A stretch of DNA of 64,000 nucleotides from Mesorhizobium sp. ZC-5 (lineage in GTDB: Bacteria > Pseudomonadota > Alphaproteobacteria > Rhizobiales > Rhizobiaceae). A program made the translations under genes and the position numbers. The notes under the pieces are model-generated. The model did not search any database, had not been told where the DNA came from, and saw nothing but the letters and a program-made list of their open reading frames with translations. The number at the start of each line of letters is the position of its first letter. The first letter of the stretch is position 1. The DNA is taken from positions 62,001 to 126,000 of the forward strand of contig NZ_JAOWPT010000014.1 of assembly GCF_025753855.1 (NCBI RefSeq), in the 5' to 3' direction. This document shows positions 54,679 to 63,825 of the stretch, one piece after another.

Positions 54679-55748
54679 ACCAGACTACCAATCCGCGCCT
54701 CGAAGTCCGATCCGTTAGCCATTCGTTCGGTGCGTTCCAGGCTGTGAGGGACGTATCGCTAACATTGCATCAGGGCGAATTCCTGTCTTTTCTCGGTCCA
54801 TCCGGGTGCGGCAAGTCGACAATGCTGCGCATCATCGCTGGCTTCCTGGTCCCGACTGAAGGCAAGGTGCTGCTGCACGGGCGCGATGTCACGGCCACGC
54901 CGCCGAACCGTCGCCCAGTTAATCTGGTCTTCCAGCGACCGACGCTATTTCCCCATTTGAACGTGTTTGAGAACGTCGCATTTGGGCTGCGCATCGCCAA
55001 GCTGTCGGAGCCCGAAATCAAACGACGCGTCATGAGCATGCTTGAGATCGTTGATCTTGGCGCGCTCGCGAGGCGGCGATCGCATGAATTGTCCGGCGGA
55101 CAGATGCAGCGTGTCGCGGTCGCCAGGGCGCTCGTGAACGAACCGCAACTTCTCCTGTTGGACGAACCGTTCTCGGCACTCGACATCAAAATCCGCCTTC
55201 AGATGGAATGCGAATTGCGACGGATTCACCGCGACTACGGTGCCACGATCGTCTTCGTCACTCACGACCAGCGTGAGGCGATGGCGATGTCGGATCGGAT
55301 CGCGCTGTTCCGCCAGGGCGGAATCGAACAGATCGCCCCTCCAGACGAGATCTATCGGGCACCAATCTCCGAATATGCGGCGCGATTTGTCGGAGATGCC
55401 AACATCTTGCGGGTCGACCTGCTACCGCAAGCGCCGGGATTGGCTCGGGTGGCCAGCCATGAGGTCAATGTCGGTAACCTTCATGACTGTACATCCACGT
55501 CCGCCGTCATGATCCTTCGGCCCACCGCCATACACTTCGAGGCCATCACATCGGATGGACCGGGGTTGCCGGGGCTGGTCACCGATGTGGCCTACCGCGG
55601 CACCGGCTTTTCTTGCGAGGTGAAGGTTGACGGTCTTAGCGAACCGCTACGCGCGGAGGTCAGCGCGCTTGGTGGCTTCCGGATCGCTGTCGGAGATCGT
55701 GTCAAAGCGACTTGGTCCGGAGCGGAGGTGCGGATGATCGCGACGTGA
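54675..55748 (+). CDS. ABC transporter ATP-binding protein (PotA-like)
   Basis: The 357-residue ATPase has Walker A GPSGCGKST, signature LSGGQMQRVAVARAL, Walker B LLLLDEPFSALD, H-loop THDQREAM and a C-terminal TOBE domain. The start is GTG within the permease stop region. It completes the PotDBCA-type importer. Confidence 0.92.
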   Translation: MNQTTNPRLEVRSVSHSFGAFQAVRDVSLTLHQGEFLSFLGPSGCGKSTMLRIIAGFLVPTEGKVLLHGRDVTATPPNRRPVNLVFQRPTLFPHLNVFENVAFGLRIAKLSEPEIKRRVMSMLEIVDLGALARRRSHELSGGQMQRVAVARALVNEPQLLLLDEPFSALDIKIRLQMECELRRIHRDYGATIVFVTHDQREAMAMSDRIALFRQGGIEQIAPPDEIYRAPISEYAARFVGDANILRVDLLPQAPGLARVASHEVNVGNLHDCTSTSAVMILRPTAIHFEAITSDGPGLPGLVTDVAYRGTGFSCEVKVDGLSEPLRAEVSALGGFRIAVGDRVKATWSGAEVRMIAT

Positions 55749-55787
55749 ATAGGCAGTATGCACCAATGGGAGCGGCGGGAGGACTGT

Positions 55788-56561
55788 TCAAGACGCCTTC
55801 ATCAAGACGCCAACAAGCTCGGTCCTGTTTGAAACCGAAAACTTCTTGTACAGCGTCCCGAGATGTTCCTTCACTGTGTGGGCGGAAATTCCGAGCGAAC
55901 GTGCGATTTCCTTGTTCGACCGGCCCTGGCAGATCAGCCTGGCAACCTGCCGTCCACGTGGTGGCAAGACCTCAACATTCTGGAATTCCGATCTATCATT
56001 GGCCGGTTCGGCAGGGGGTGGCGAGGGTGGTTCGGCCATTGGTGCTTTGATGTCGAGCGCCGCGTACGCATGACTGCTGGCACGGCAAACCAGATCCATC
56101 GCGGCGCGTGCCTCCAACGAGTACGACCCATAGATTTCCGATCGACCGATATAGATGACGGCCGCAATCTTTCCGTCCACCTTGATTGCGCCGGCCATGC
56201 AATGCCCAAACCCCCAGCGACGCAGAAAGGCCAAGTTGCCCTGGTCAATCCAGCCCGGCCGCCCCTTCATCATTTGATCATGCACCGGCATACCGCTGGT
56301 CGCGACGTATTCGAGCAGCAGGTCCTTCGTCTTGCTGTCACGATATTCAACGTGCAGCCCTTCGGGCACTTCTTTCGAAAACAGGAGCTTTGGCGTGGCC
56401 CCGTCCAGGGCATAGATAGATATAGCGAGGGATCCGACATAATCGGCGATAAACCTGCTTGCCTCTTCACCCAGCGTGTCGACCGTCTTGCTCTCGGCCA
56501 CTCGCATGAGCGATTGGCCTAGGCGCAGGGAACAGTCCAATTCGTTCGGAGACAGCGTCAC
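55788..56561 (-). CDS. LuxR-family regulator with N-terminal sensory (GAF-like) domain
   Basis: The 257-residue protein has a sensory half (to about residue 180) and a C-terminal LuxR HTH with RQVARLICQGRSNKEIARSLGI and HTVKEHLGTLYKK. It converges with the transporter operon, 40 bases away, and probably controls the 46.6-55.7 kb cluster. The N-terminus lacks an obvious acyl-homoserine lactone pattern, so another ligand is likely. Confidence 0.85.
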   Translation of the reverse strand: MTLSPNELDCSLRLGQSLMRVAESKTVDTLGEEASRFIADYVGSLAISIYALDGATPKLLFSKEVPEGLHVEYRDSKTKDLLLEYVATSGMPVHDQMMKGRPGWIDQGNLAFLRRWGFGHCMAGAIKVDGKIAAVIYIGRSEIYGSYSLEARAAMDLVCRASSHAYAALDIKAPMAEPPSPPPAEPANDRSEFQNVEVLPPRGRQVARLICQGRSNKEIARSLGISAHTVKEHLGTLYKKFSVSNRTELVGVLMKAS

Positions 56562-56720
56562 GTTATCCTGGGTTCATATGAGTACAGCAATGGGTAGACA
56601 ACCTACCGCATGAGAAGAAACAGTGCCACCGACATCGATAGTCGGCTGCCGCAACTGCGCTTCGGGGCGGTTGCGTCTGCGACACGGCCGCACCGTATCG
56701 CCAGGTCAATGGGGCGGCGG

Positions 56721-57281
56721 TTACTTCCTCGTAAGGGAGAGCAGCCTGGCTCTCAGGTCTACGACGTCCGCGGCTACGGCTCCATCATCACGCATGGCAA
56801 GGCCGAGCCACGCTCCGTCCGCCGCGAGACGGACGATCTCAAGGACGGGGTCACTGTCAGTTTCGCGATGCCGCCGCAGCCGTGCGTCGAGCCAATCAGC
56901 CCAGATGCGTCGCAGGCCCGGCTCGGCAATCATCGATACCGACAGGGCTGCCCATGGCCCCTTGAGACCGAACTCATGCCCGACGAACACAGTGTCGAGA
57001 TAGGCGCGTGTGAAACTTCCCCAACGCTCGGGATCCCTCGCGATGGCATGGTCGAGTTCCGCGTCAAGACGTTTGAGGATGTTTTCGAACATGCCTTCAA
57101 CGAGGATCTGCTTCGACTGGAAATGATGCAACAGGCCGCCTTTCGTGACTCCCGCCGCCTCGGACACCGCTTGCAAAGTTATACCTGCAAGGCCCAAATC
57201 CACTGCGAACTTCTCGGCGCAGTCGAGAAGTTTCCTGCGAACCAGCTCCGGCTGCTTCTTGCGAAGATGACCTTGCGACAT
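56721..57281 (-). CDS. TetR-family transcriptional repressor
   Basis: The 186-residue protein has the TetR HTH (ITLQAVSEAAGVTKGGLLHHF) and a helical ligand domain. Its ATG is 2 bases after the SMR stop, so they form one operon. It probably represses that operon at the palindrome 57651-57682, with release by cationic drugs. Confidence 0.9.
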   Translation of the reverse strand: MSQGHLRKKQPELVRRKLLDCAEKFAVDLGLAGITLQAVSEAAGVTKGGLLHHFQSKQILVEGMFENILKRLDAELDHAIARDPERWGSFTRAYLDTVFVGHEFGLKGPWAALSVSMIAEPGLRRIWADWLDARLRRHRETDSDPVLEIVRLAADGAWLGLAMRDDGAVAADVVDLRARLLSLTRK

Positions 57282-57283
57282 CG

Positions 57284-57628
57284 TCAGTGCACGGTCGTGC
57301 GGGAGAATACCTGCATCACGACCACGCCGCTCACAATCATGGCGATACCCACCAGTGCCGCCACGTCGATTGCCTGGCGGAAGACCGTCACACTGACGAA
57401 AGCTGTCAAAACGATGCCGAGGCCGCCCCAAATGGCGTAAGCCACCCCGAGCGGTATGCCTTTGAGGGCTTGGGAGAGGAAGAAGAACGAAATCCCGTAA
57501 AGGATCGTCATCGCAAGGACAGGCCCGATACGGCTGAACTGTTCTGACTTTTGTAGAAAGGCTGAACCAGTGACCTCGCAGACGATAGCAATGGCGAGCG
57601 AGCCGTAGGCAAGGAACGAGGAGGTCAT
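57284..57628 (-). CDS. SMR-family multidrug efflux protein
   Basis: The 114-residue protein has four helices and the SMR landmarks: the essential Glu in IVCEVTGSAFLQKSEQF and IPLGVAYAIWGGLGIV in helix 3. It acts as a dimer to export quaternary ammonium or similar cations with proton exchange. ATG 57628 fits the family length better than 57664. Confidence 0.92.
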   Translation of the reverse strand: MTSSFLAYGSLAIAIVCEVTGSAFLQKSEQFSRIGPVLAMTILYGISFFFLSQALKGIPLGVAYAIWGGLGIVLTAFVSVTVFRQAIDVAALVGIAMIVSGVVVMQVFSRTTVH

Positions 57629-57650
57629 GGGTACACCGAAAAGACAAATA

Positions 57651-57682
57651 CTATAAGATACCATCCAGCCGGTATCTTATAG
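57651..57682. promoter_or_regulatory. Perfect palindrome CTATAAGATACC-N8-GGTATCTTATAG, TetR operator
   Basis: The two 12-base arms are identical when inverted and lie 22 bases upstream of the SMR start. TATAAG within the arm could serve as -10. The size and position fit a TetR/QacR-type operator. Confidence 0.75.
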
Positions 57683-57893
57683 ATCATGCCTCGTGCTCAA
57701 TGGCAACCGGCGCCCTCACAAAAGAGCACTTTCGGCCGATCCTCAGCTATTTCCTCGGCGTTCCTGTTCGGTAACGTGACTCCCGAGAATTAACCCCGAT
57801 AGGGCCTGCATGCCGGCGTGCCGCAGCAACTGCTGTCTGGAAGTGGATGGCGTAGTGGCTATTGCAGGCCGGATTGTCAAGATATAGGTCGGC

Positions 57894-58721
57894 TCATTCC
57901 ACCAAAGTGCGGGTGAGCGGGTGGTTGCGGTCGACCAAACCGTCAATCACATCGAAATGATGCCGATCAGGCTCCTCGACAGCATCAGTAGCGGCACCCA
58001 GCCCCGCCCAGACATTGCCCAATAGTGCATTCTGGCGCCGAAACTCAGCGCGCTCCGCGCCGCCTACCCAGCACGTCAGTCTTGCGCCTTCAATGGGCCG
58101 CAGCAATACGGGACTTTCGACGTTCGCCTCAGTCTCATCTATCCTCAGTTGCTTGTTCATGACGGTGCGCATCAACGGCCGAAGATCGTGGACACCTGAG
58201 ATCGAGACTGTATTCACCACCCTGTCCTGCACCGATGGCGGCAAAAGGACGTCCGATGTGATCATGCGCGTAACAAGGTGGCCGCCGGCGGAATGGCCTG
58301 TAAGGCGCATCGGTCCCTCCACCATGGCGGCCGCCGTGCCAATAGCCGCGGCAACTTCGCGAACGATGCCCGCGATGCGGATTTCGGGGCACAGCGTATA
58401 GGAAGGCATGGCCACTGCATGGCCATGTGCGAGTGGCCCGGTGGCAAGATGCGACCAGAAGCTCTTGTCCAGCCGTAACCAGAAGCCTCCATGAACAAAA
58501 ACCACGAGACCTTTCGGAGTGCCTTCGGGAAGAAACAGATCGAAGAGATTGCGCGGCCTTTGGCCATAGCGTTGATCAAGCCTTGCACGCCCTTGAGCTT
58601 TCATGCGCGCGCGGAAACGCTCCGCCGGCTCGATCCACAGATCTGGCCATCTCTCGCCCCCGGCGATGTTGGGACCGTTGGCGTAGGCATTGTCCCAGTC
58701 CACTATTCTATGCAAAGGCAC
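57894..58721 (-). CDS. Alpha/beta hydrolase, kynurenine formamidase-like esterase
   Basis: The 275-residue protein has the oxyanion motif FVHGGFWLRLDKSFW, nucleophile elbow LTGHSAGGHLV and C-terminal DRHHFDVIDGL with the catalytic His. This is the arrangement of arylformamidase-type hydrolases. GGAGG stands 8 bases before a GTG at 58721, which decides the start; the frame is open to 58736. It lies just upstream of the anthranilate-CoA genes, so hydrolysis of formylkynurenine or another aryl amide to feed anthranilate is plausible. Confidence 0.8.
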   Translation of the reverse strand: MPLHRIVDWDNAYANGPNIAGGERWPDLWIEPAERFRARMKAQGRARLDQRYGQRPRNLFDLFLPEGTPKGLVVFVHGGFWLRLDKSFWSHLATGPLAHGHAVAMPSYTLCPEIRIAGIVREVAAAIGTAAAMVEGPMRLTGHSAGGHLVTRMITSDVLLPPSVQDRVVNTVSISGVHDLRPLMRTVMNKQLRIDETEANVESPVLLRPIEGARLTCWVGGAERAEFRRQNALLGNVWAGLGAATDAVEEPDRHHFDVIDGLVDRNHPLTRTLVE

Positions 58722-58925
58722 GCTTTTCGCCTCCAAATGAAAACTGACTTGTTGCCGTTTTGGCCTTTTGCTTCGAGCCGGCCAGAAAGCGCGCTATGGC
58801 GCGGTCGAGGGATGCTGCAACTGCTCGTAGAGTGTGCATTTCAGGTTCGTACGCCTTCGAAAAGGAAAAAGCGCTGCCGGAAATAGCAATGACCGGAGCC
58901 ACCCGTGCGCGTCAATAGCAAGGCA

Positions 58926-58956
58926 AAAAAACTTTAGGCTTGAAATAATTTTCGGT
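58926..58956 (-). promoter_or_regulatory. 31-bp element, inverted copy of 61389-61419 (putative MarR operator)
   Basis: Read on the minus strand it begins ACCGAAAATTATTTCAAGCC and matches the element at 61389 in 28 of 31 bases. It lies 110 bases before the CoA ligase start. The core around AAGC is an imperfect palindrome. The remaining part of the 58722-59065 gap holds no other recognised feature. Confidence 0.65.
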
Positions 58957-59065
58957 TCGTGGGAGCCTTTGTCGGCGGCCATTGCCCGCCTTTCACGGGC
59001 AATGAGGCAGAGAGGCCAATGGCCGCGAATTTGCCGATTGGCCGGCTATCAAGTCGGGGGGAAAT

Positions 59066-60694
59066 ATGCTTGGGCCTTCAGCGCATATCGACACGTTCAC
59101 GCGCGATCATCTGCCGCCGCCGGAGCAATGGCCGGATTTCCTGCTCGACGGCTTCGACTATCCCGAACGCCTCAACGCCGGCGTCGAACTGACCGACCGG
59201 CTGGTCGAGAAAGGCCTCGGCGACCACACCGCGCTGATCGGCAACGGTCGCCGCCGCACCTACAAGGAACTGTCCGACTGGACGAACAGGCTGGCCCACG
59301 CGCTGGTCGAGAATTACGGCGTCAAGCCGGGCAACCGGGTGCTGATCCGCTCGGCCAACAACCCCGCTATGGTCGCCTGCTGGCTGGCCGCCACCAAGGT
59401 CGGCGCCGTGGTCGTCAACACCATGCCGATGCTGCGCGCCGGCGAACTCGGCAAGATCGTCGACAAGGCGGAGATCACCGTCGCGCTCTGCGACACCAGG
59501 CTGATGGACGAGATGACCGCCTGCGCCAAGGACAGCGCGTTCCTCAAGCAGGTCATCGGTTTCGATGGCACCGCCAACCATGATGCCGAACTCGATCGTG
59601 CCGCTCTCGACAAGCCGGTGACGTTCAGCGCCGTCGACACCGGCCGCGACGATGTCGCGCTGCTCGGCTTCACCTCGGGCACGACAGGCGTGCCGAAGGC
59701 GACGATGCATTTCCACCGCGACCTGCTGATCATCGCCGACGCCTATGCCCGCGAAATCCTCCAGGTGACGCCGGACGACATCTTCGTCGGCTCGCCGCCG
59801 CTCGCTTTCACCTTCGGCCTTGGCGGGCTCGCCATCTTCCCGCTGCGCTTCGGTGCGGCGGCAACGCTGCTGGAACAGGCGACGCCGCCCAACATGATCC
59901 ACATCATCGAGACCTACAAAGCGACGATCTCCTTCACCGCGCCGACCGCCTACCGCGCCATGCTGAAGGCCATGGATGAAGGGGCCGACCTGTCGTCGCT
60001 GCGCGTCGCCGTCTCGGCCGGCGAAACCTTGCCCGCTCCGGTTTTCGAGGAATGGACGCAAAAGACCGGCAAGCCGATCCTAGACGGCATCGGCGCCACC
60101 GAAATGCTGCACATCTTCATCTCCAACCGTTTTAGCGACATGAAGCCTGCTTCCACAGGCAAACCAGTCGGCGGCTACGAAGCGCGCATCGTCGACGATG
60201 AGATGCGCGAGCTGGCGCGTGGCGAGACCGGACGGCTGGCGGTGCGCGGCCCGACCGGCTGCCGCTACATGGCCGACGACAGGCAGAGGGAGTATGTGCG
60301 CGACGGCTGGAACCTCACCGGCGACACGTTCACCCAGGACGAGGACGGTTTCTTCCATTTCGCCGCGCGTTCCGACGACATGATCGTCAGCGCCGGCTAC
60401 AACATTGCCGGACCGGAGGTCGAGGCAGCACTGCTGTCGCATCCCGATGTCGCCGAATGCGCGGTCATCGGCGCCGAGGATGGCGAGCGCGGCCAGATCG
60501 TCGAGGCGCATGTCGTGCTTGTGCAAGGCGTGGCGCCCGATGCGTTGACCACCAAGCGCCTGCAGGATCACGTCAAGGCAACGATCGCGCCCTACAAATA
60601 TCCGCGCTCGGTCAAATTCATCGCCGCGCTGCCCAAGACCCAGACCGGCAAGATCCAGCGCTTTCGGCTGCGGGACGCCGACTGCAACAAATAG
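59066..60694 (+). CDS. 2-aminobenzoate (anthranilate)-CoA ligase
   Basis: The 542-residue protein belongs to the benzoate-CoA ligase group of adenylate-forming enzymes. It has the P-loop FTSGTTGVPKATMHFHRD, DGIGATEMLHIF, GWNLTGDTF and the catalytic Lys in PKTQTGKIQRF. GGGGGGAAA precedes the ATG. The neighbour at 61492 is the fused monooxygenase/reductase specific to 2-aminobenzoyl-CoA, which makes anthranilate the likely substrate. It feeds the aerobic CoA-dependent degradation pathway. Confidence 0.85.
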   Translation: MLGPSAHIDTFTRDHLPPPEQWPDFLLDGFDYPERLNAGVELTDRLVEKGLGDHTALIGNGRRRTYKELSDWTNRLAHALVENYGVKPGNRVLIRSANNPAMVACWLAATKVGAVVVNTMPMLRAGELGKIVDKAEITVALCDTRLMDEMTACAKDSAFLKQVIGFDGTANHDAELDRAALDKPVTFSAVDTGRDDVALLGFTSGTTGVPKATMHFHRDLLIIADAYAREILQVTPDDIFVGSPPLAFTFGLGGLAIFPLRFGAAATLLEQATPPNMIHIIETYKATISFTAPTAYRAMLKAMDEGADLSSLRVAVSAGETLPAPVFEEWTQKTGKPILDGIGATEMLHIFISNRFSDMKPASTGKPVGGYEARIVDDEMRELARGETGRLAVRGPTGCRYMADDRQREYVRDGWNLTGDTFTQDEDGFFHFAARSDDMIVSAGYNIAGPEVEAALLSHPDVAECAVIGAEDGERGQIVEAHVVLVQGVAPDALTTKRLQDHVKATIAPYKYPRSVKFIAALPKTQTGKIQRFRLRDADCNK

Positions 60695-60715
60695 AACCTC
60701 GGACGCGCCAAACCG

Positions 60716-61321
60716 GTGAAGGCCCTGTTCAAGACGGCAGGGCAAGCTTACAAGGCGCATCATGCGCTACCGCCGGATGCTGGAACGATTGCCGACGTGA
60801 ACCACGACAATGTAGTCAAGACGATCTCGCCGGACTGGGTTGATGGCGAGACGAAAGTGATGGAATCCCCTGCCGACCATGGCCAGGATCTGCGCCTGTG
60901 GCTCAGGTTGCTGACATGCTCGACGCTCATCGAAAGCGAGATCCGGCGCCGCCTTCGCGAGCAGTTCGACTGCACGCTGCCGCGGTTCGACCTGATGGCG
61001 CAGCTGGAGCGGGCCAAGGCCGGCATGGTCCTGGGCGAGCTCTCCAAGCGTATGATGGTGTCGCCCGGCAACATAACCGCGCTGGTCGAACGGCTTGTCG
61101 AAAGCGGCCACGTCACCCGCACCGTTTCACCGGCCGACAGGCGGGTGCAGATCATCGCCCTGACGTCCTTCGGCCGCGCAGAATTCGAGAAGATGGCGAC
61201 CGCGCACGCGGATTGGATCGCCGAGCTGTTCGACGTCATTACAGCGCGGGATGGCGAGATCCTGTTCGACAGGCTGGGCAAGCTCAAGCGCTCGGTCGTC
61301 ACCGCCCTCGCCCGGGATTGA
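60716..61321 (+). CDS. MarR-family transcriptional regulator
   Basis: The protein has a MarR winged helix (GMVLGELSKRMMVSPGNITALVERL, then VSPADRRVQIIALT). The N-terminal 40-50 residues before the fold look non-conserved, so starts at 60797 or 60860 are also possible. It lies between the ligase and monooxygenase genes; the two inverted 31-bp elements before those genes are its likely operators, and anthraniloyl-CoA a likely inducer. Confidence 0.85.
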   Translation: MKALFKTAGQAYKAHHALPPDAGTIADVNHDNVVKTISPDWVDGETKVMESPADHGQDLRLWLRLLTCSTLIESEIRRRLREQFDCTLPRFDLMAQLERAKAGMVLGELSKRMMVSPGNITALVERLVESGHVTRTVSPADRRVQIIALTSFGRAEFEKMATAHADWIAELFDVITARDGEILFDRLGKLKRSVVTALARD

Positions 61322-61388
61322 CGGGTTTCCTTCAGCCGATCCGCAAGGCCGAACCTGCCTTCACAGGCTTCTCATAGCATCGGTTGCT

Positions 61389-61419
61389 ACCGAAAATTAT
61401 TTTAAGCTTGAAGTTTTTT
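61389..61419 (+). promoter_or_regulatory. 31-bp element, putative MarR operator upstream of monooxygenase gene
   Basis: The element begins ACCGAAAATTATTTTAAGCT and has a core TTTAAGCTTGAA close to a perfect palindrome. It lies 73 bases before the ATG of the monooxygenase and is the inverted partner of 58926-58956. Confidence 0.65.
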
Positions 61420-61491
61420 CCGAGCCAGTTCATGGTGACGGGAAGAGCAGAGCGACTCGCGGTCGGTCGGCGAAACGCGTGGGAGGACAGT

Positions 61492-63825
61492 ATGCGCATC
61501 GTCTGCATCGGCGGCGGCCCGGCCGGTCTTTACTTCGCGTTGCTGATGAAGAAACAGCAGCCCCTGCACCACATCACGGTGGTCGAGCGCAACCGGCCAT
61601 TCGACACGTTCGGCTGGGGCGTGGTGTTCTCCGACGCCACCCTCGAATCGATGCGTCAGTGGGACCTGCAGACGGCCGCCAGCATAGAAGATGCCTTCAA
61701 CCACTGGGACGACATTGAGCTCGTCTTCAAGGGCCGCAAGATCAGAACCACCGGCCACGGTTTTGTGGGCATCGGCCGCAAGAACATGCTCAACATCTTG
61801 CAGGAACGCTGTCTTGAACTTGGCGTCGAATTCGTCTTCGAGCGAGACGTGCTCGACGACGGAGAATTTCGCGACGCCGATCTCATCATCGCGTCGGACG
61901 GGGTGAACTCCCGCTTACGGCTGAAATATGCAGATGAATTCAAGCCCGACATGCAGATGCGGCCGAACCGCTATATCTGGCTTGGCACCGACAAGCGCTT
62001 TGACGCCTTCACCTTTGATTTTCGTCCCACCGAGCATGGCTGGTTCCAGGCCCATATCTATCGGTTCGATGCGACCACCTCGACCTTCATCGTGGAAACG
62101 ACGGACGAGGTTTTCCGCGCGCATGGCCTCGACAAGATGGATCAGGACCAGTCGATCGCCTTTTGCGAGAAGCTGTTCGCCGAGACGCTCGACGGCCACA
62201 GCTTGATGACCAATGCCCGCCATCTGCGCGGCTCCGCCTGGCTGAATTTCGGCCGCCTGATTTGTGAGAAATGGAGCCATTTCAATGGCACGAACCACGT
62301 CGTCCTGATGGGCGACAGCGCACACACGGCGCATTTCGCCATCGGCTCGGGCACCAAGCTCGCCATAGACGATGCCATCGAGCTGACCCGCCAGTTCGAC
62401 ATCGTCGGACATGATGCGAAGAAGATCCCGTCCGTGCTCGACGCCTACGAGGAGATCCGCCGCGTCGACGTCGCCCGCATTCAGAACGCGGCGCGCAACG
62501 CGATGGAGTGGTTCGAGGTGGTCGGCACCCGCTATGCCGACCAGCTCGAGCCGGAACAGTTCATGTATTCGATGCTGACCCGCTCGCAGCGCATCAGCCA
62601 CGAGAATCTGCGCCTGCGCGACAAGGACTGGCTGGAAGGCTACGAGCGCTGGTTCGCCGTGCGCGCCGGTGTCGATCCTGGGCCGAACGGATCGGTGCCG
62701 CCGCCGATGTTCACGCCTTTCACGATCAGCGGCCTGACGCTGAAGAACCGCATCGTCGTCTCACCAATGGCGATGTATTCGGCCACCGACGGCTTGCCCG
62801 ACGACTTCCATCTCGTCCATCTCGGCGCGCGCGCCATGGGCGGCGCGGCGCTGGTCTTTCCGGAAATGACCTGCGTGTCGCCCGACGCCCGCATCACGCC
62901 GGGTTGCCTCGGCCTCTGGAACGACGAACAGGCCCAGGCCTTCCGGCGGCTCGTCGATTTCGTCCATCGCGAGACGCCTGCGAGAATCGGGATTCAGATC
63001 GGTCATGCGGGCCGCAAGGGAGCAACGAAAGTTGCCTGGGAGGGCATCGACCAGCCGGTCGAGGACGGCGGCTGGCCGCTGATCTCGGCCTCTGCCCTGC
63101 CCTATCTCAAGCATTCGGACGTGCCGCGCGCCATGACGCGGGACGATATGGACCGCGTGCTGGCCGACTTCGTGGCCGCGACGAAGCGCGCCGCCGACAT
63201 CGGTTTCGACATTCTCGAACTTCATGCCGCGCACGGCTACCTGCTGTCGAGCTTCCTGTCGCCGCTGACCAATCTGCGCGAGGACGAATACGGCGGCAGC
63301 CACGAGAATCGCGCGCGGTTCCCGCTCGAGGTTTTCCGTGCCGTGCGGGCCGTTTGGCCACACGACCGGCCGATCTCGGTGCGCCTTTCCACCCACGACT
63401 GGTTCGAAGGCGGCAACATGCCGGAGGACGCAGCGATCTTCGCCAGGATGTTCAAGGAGGCCGGCGCCGACCTGATCGACTGCTCGTCGGGCCAGGTAGT
63501 GAAGGAGGAAAAACCGGTCTACGGCCGTCTGTTCCAGACGCCCTTCTCCGACAAGATCCGCAACGAGATCCAGGTGCCGACGATTGCCGTCGGCGCAATC
63601 TCGGAGGCCGACCACGCCAATTCGATCATCGCCGCGGGGCGCGCCGACCTCTGTGCCGTCGCCCGCCCGCATCTCGCCGACCCGTCCTTCGTCATGCATG
63701 AGGCGGCCAAGATCGGCTATGCCGAGCAGAGTTGGCCAAAACAGTATCATTCGGCGCGCGCGCAATATGTGAACAATCTGGCGCGCGGCGCGAGCCCTGC
63801 GCCGGCGCCGGCGGGCAAGGCATGA
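61492..63825 (+). CDS. Bifunctional 2-aminobenzoyl-CoA monooxygenase/reductase
   Basis: The 777-residue protein is a fusion. Residues 1 to about 390 are an FAD monooxygenase ([18 protein letters not shown], and later [19 protein letters not shown]). From about 400 to the end it is an Old Yellow Enzyme-type FMN reductase ([22 protein letters not shown], and [10 protein letters not shown]). This fusion is known from aerobic anthranilate degradation, where it hydroxylates and reduces the CoA-bound ring. GGAGGACAGT precedes ATG 61492, so the longer frame to 61384 is not used. The last bases overlap the next gene. Confidence 0.9.
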   Translation: MRIVCIGGGPAGLYFALLMKKQQPLHHITVVERNRPFDTFGWGVVFSDATLESMRQWDLQTAASIEDAFNHWDDIELVFKGRKIRTTGHGFVGIGRKNMLNILQERCLELGVEFVFERDVLDDGEFRDADLIIASDGVNSRLRLKYADEFKPDMQMRPNRYIWLGTDKRFDAFTFDFRPTEHGWFQAHIYRFDATTSTFIVETTDEVFRAHGLDKMDQDQSIAFCEKLFAETLDGHSLMTNARHLRGSAWLNFGRLICEKWSHFNGTNHVVLMGDSAHTAHFAIGSGTKLAIDDAIELTRQFDIVGHDAKKIPSVLDAYEEIRRVDVARIQNAARNAMEWFEVVGTRYADQLEPEQFMYSMLTRSQRISHENLRLRDKDWLEGYERWFAVRAGVDPGPNGSVPPPMFTPFTISGLTLKNRIVVSPMAMYSATDGLPDDFHLVHLGARAMGGAALVFPEMTCVSPDARITPGCLGLWNDEQAQAFRRLVDFVHRETPARIGIQIGHAGRKGATKVAWEGIDQPVEDGGWPLISASALPYLKHSDVPRAMTRDDMDRVLADFVAATKRAADIGFDILELHAAHGYLLSSFLSPLTNLREDEYGGSHENRARFPLEVFRAVRAVWPHDRPISVRLSTHDWFEGGNMPEDAAIFARMFKEAGADLIDCSSGQVVKEEKPVYGRLFQTPFSDKIRNEIQVPTIAVGAISEADHANSIIAAGRADLCAVARPHLADPSFVMHEAAKIGYAEQSWPKQYHSARAQYVNNLARGASPAPAPAGKA

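Noticed and set aside
59078-60061. A 327-codon minus-strand frame
   Set aside because: It lies opposite the CoA ligase and shows only repetitive high-GC composition.
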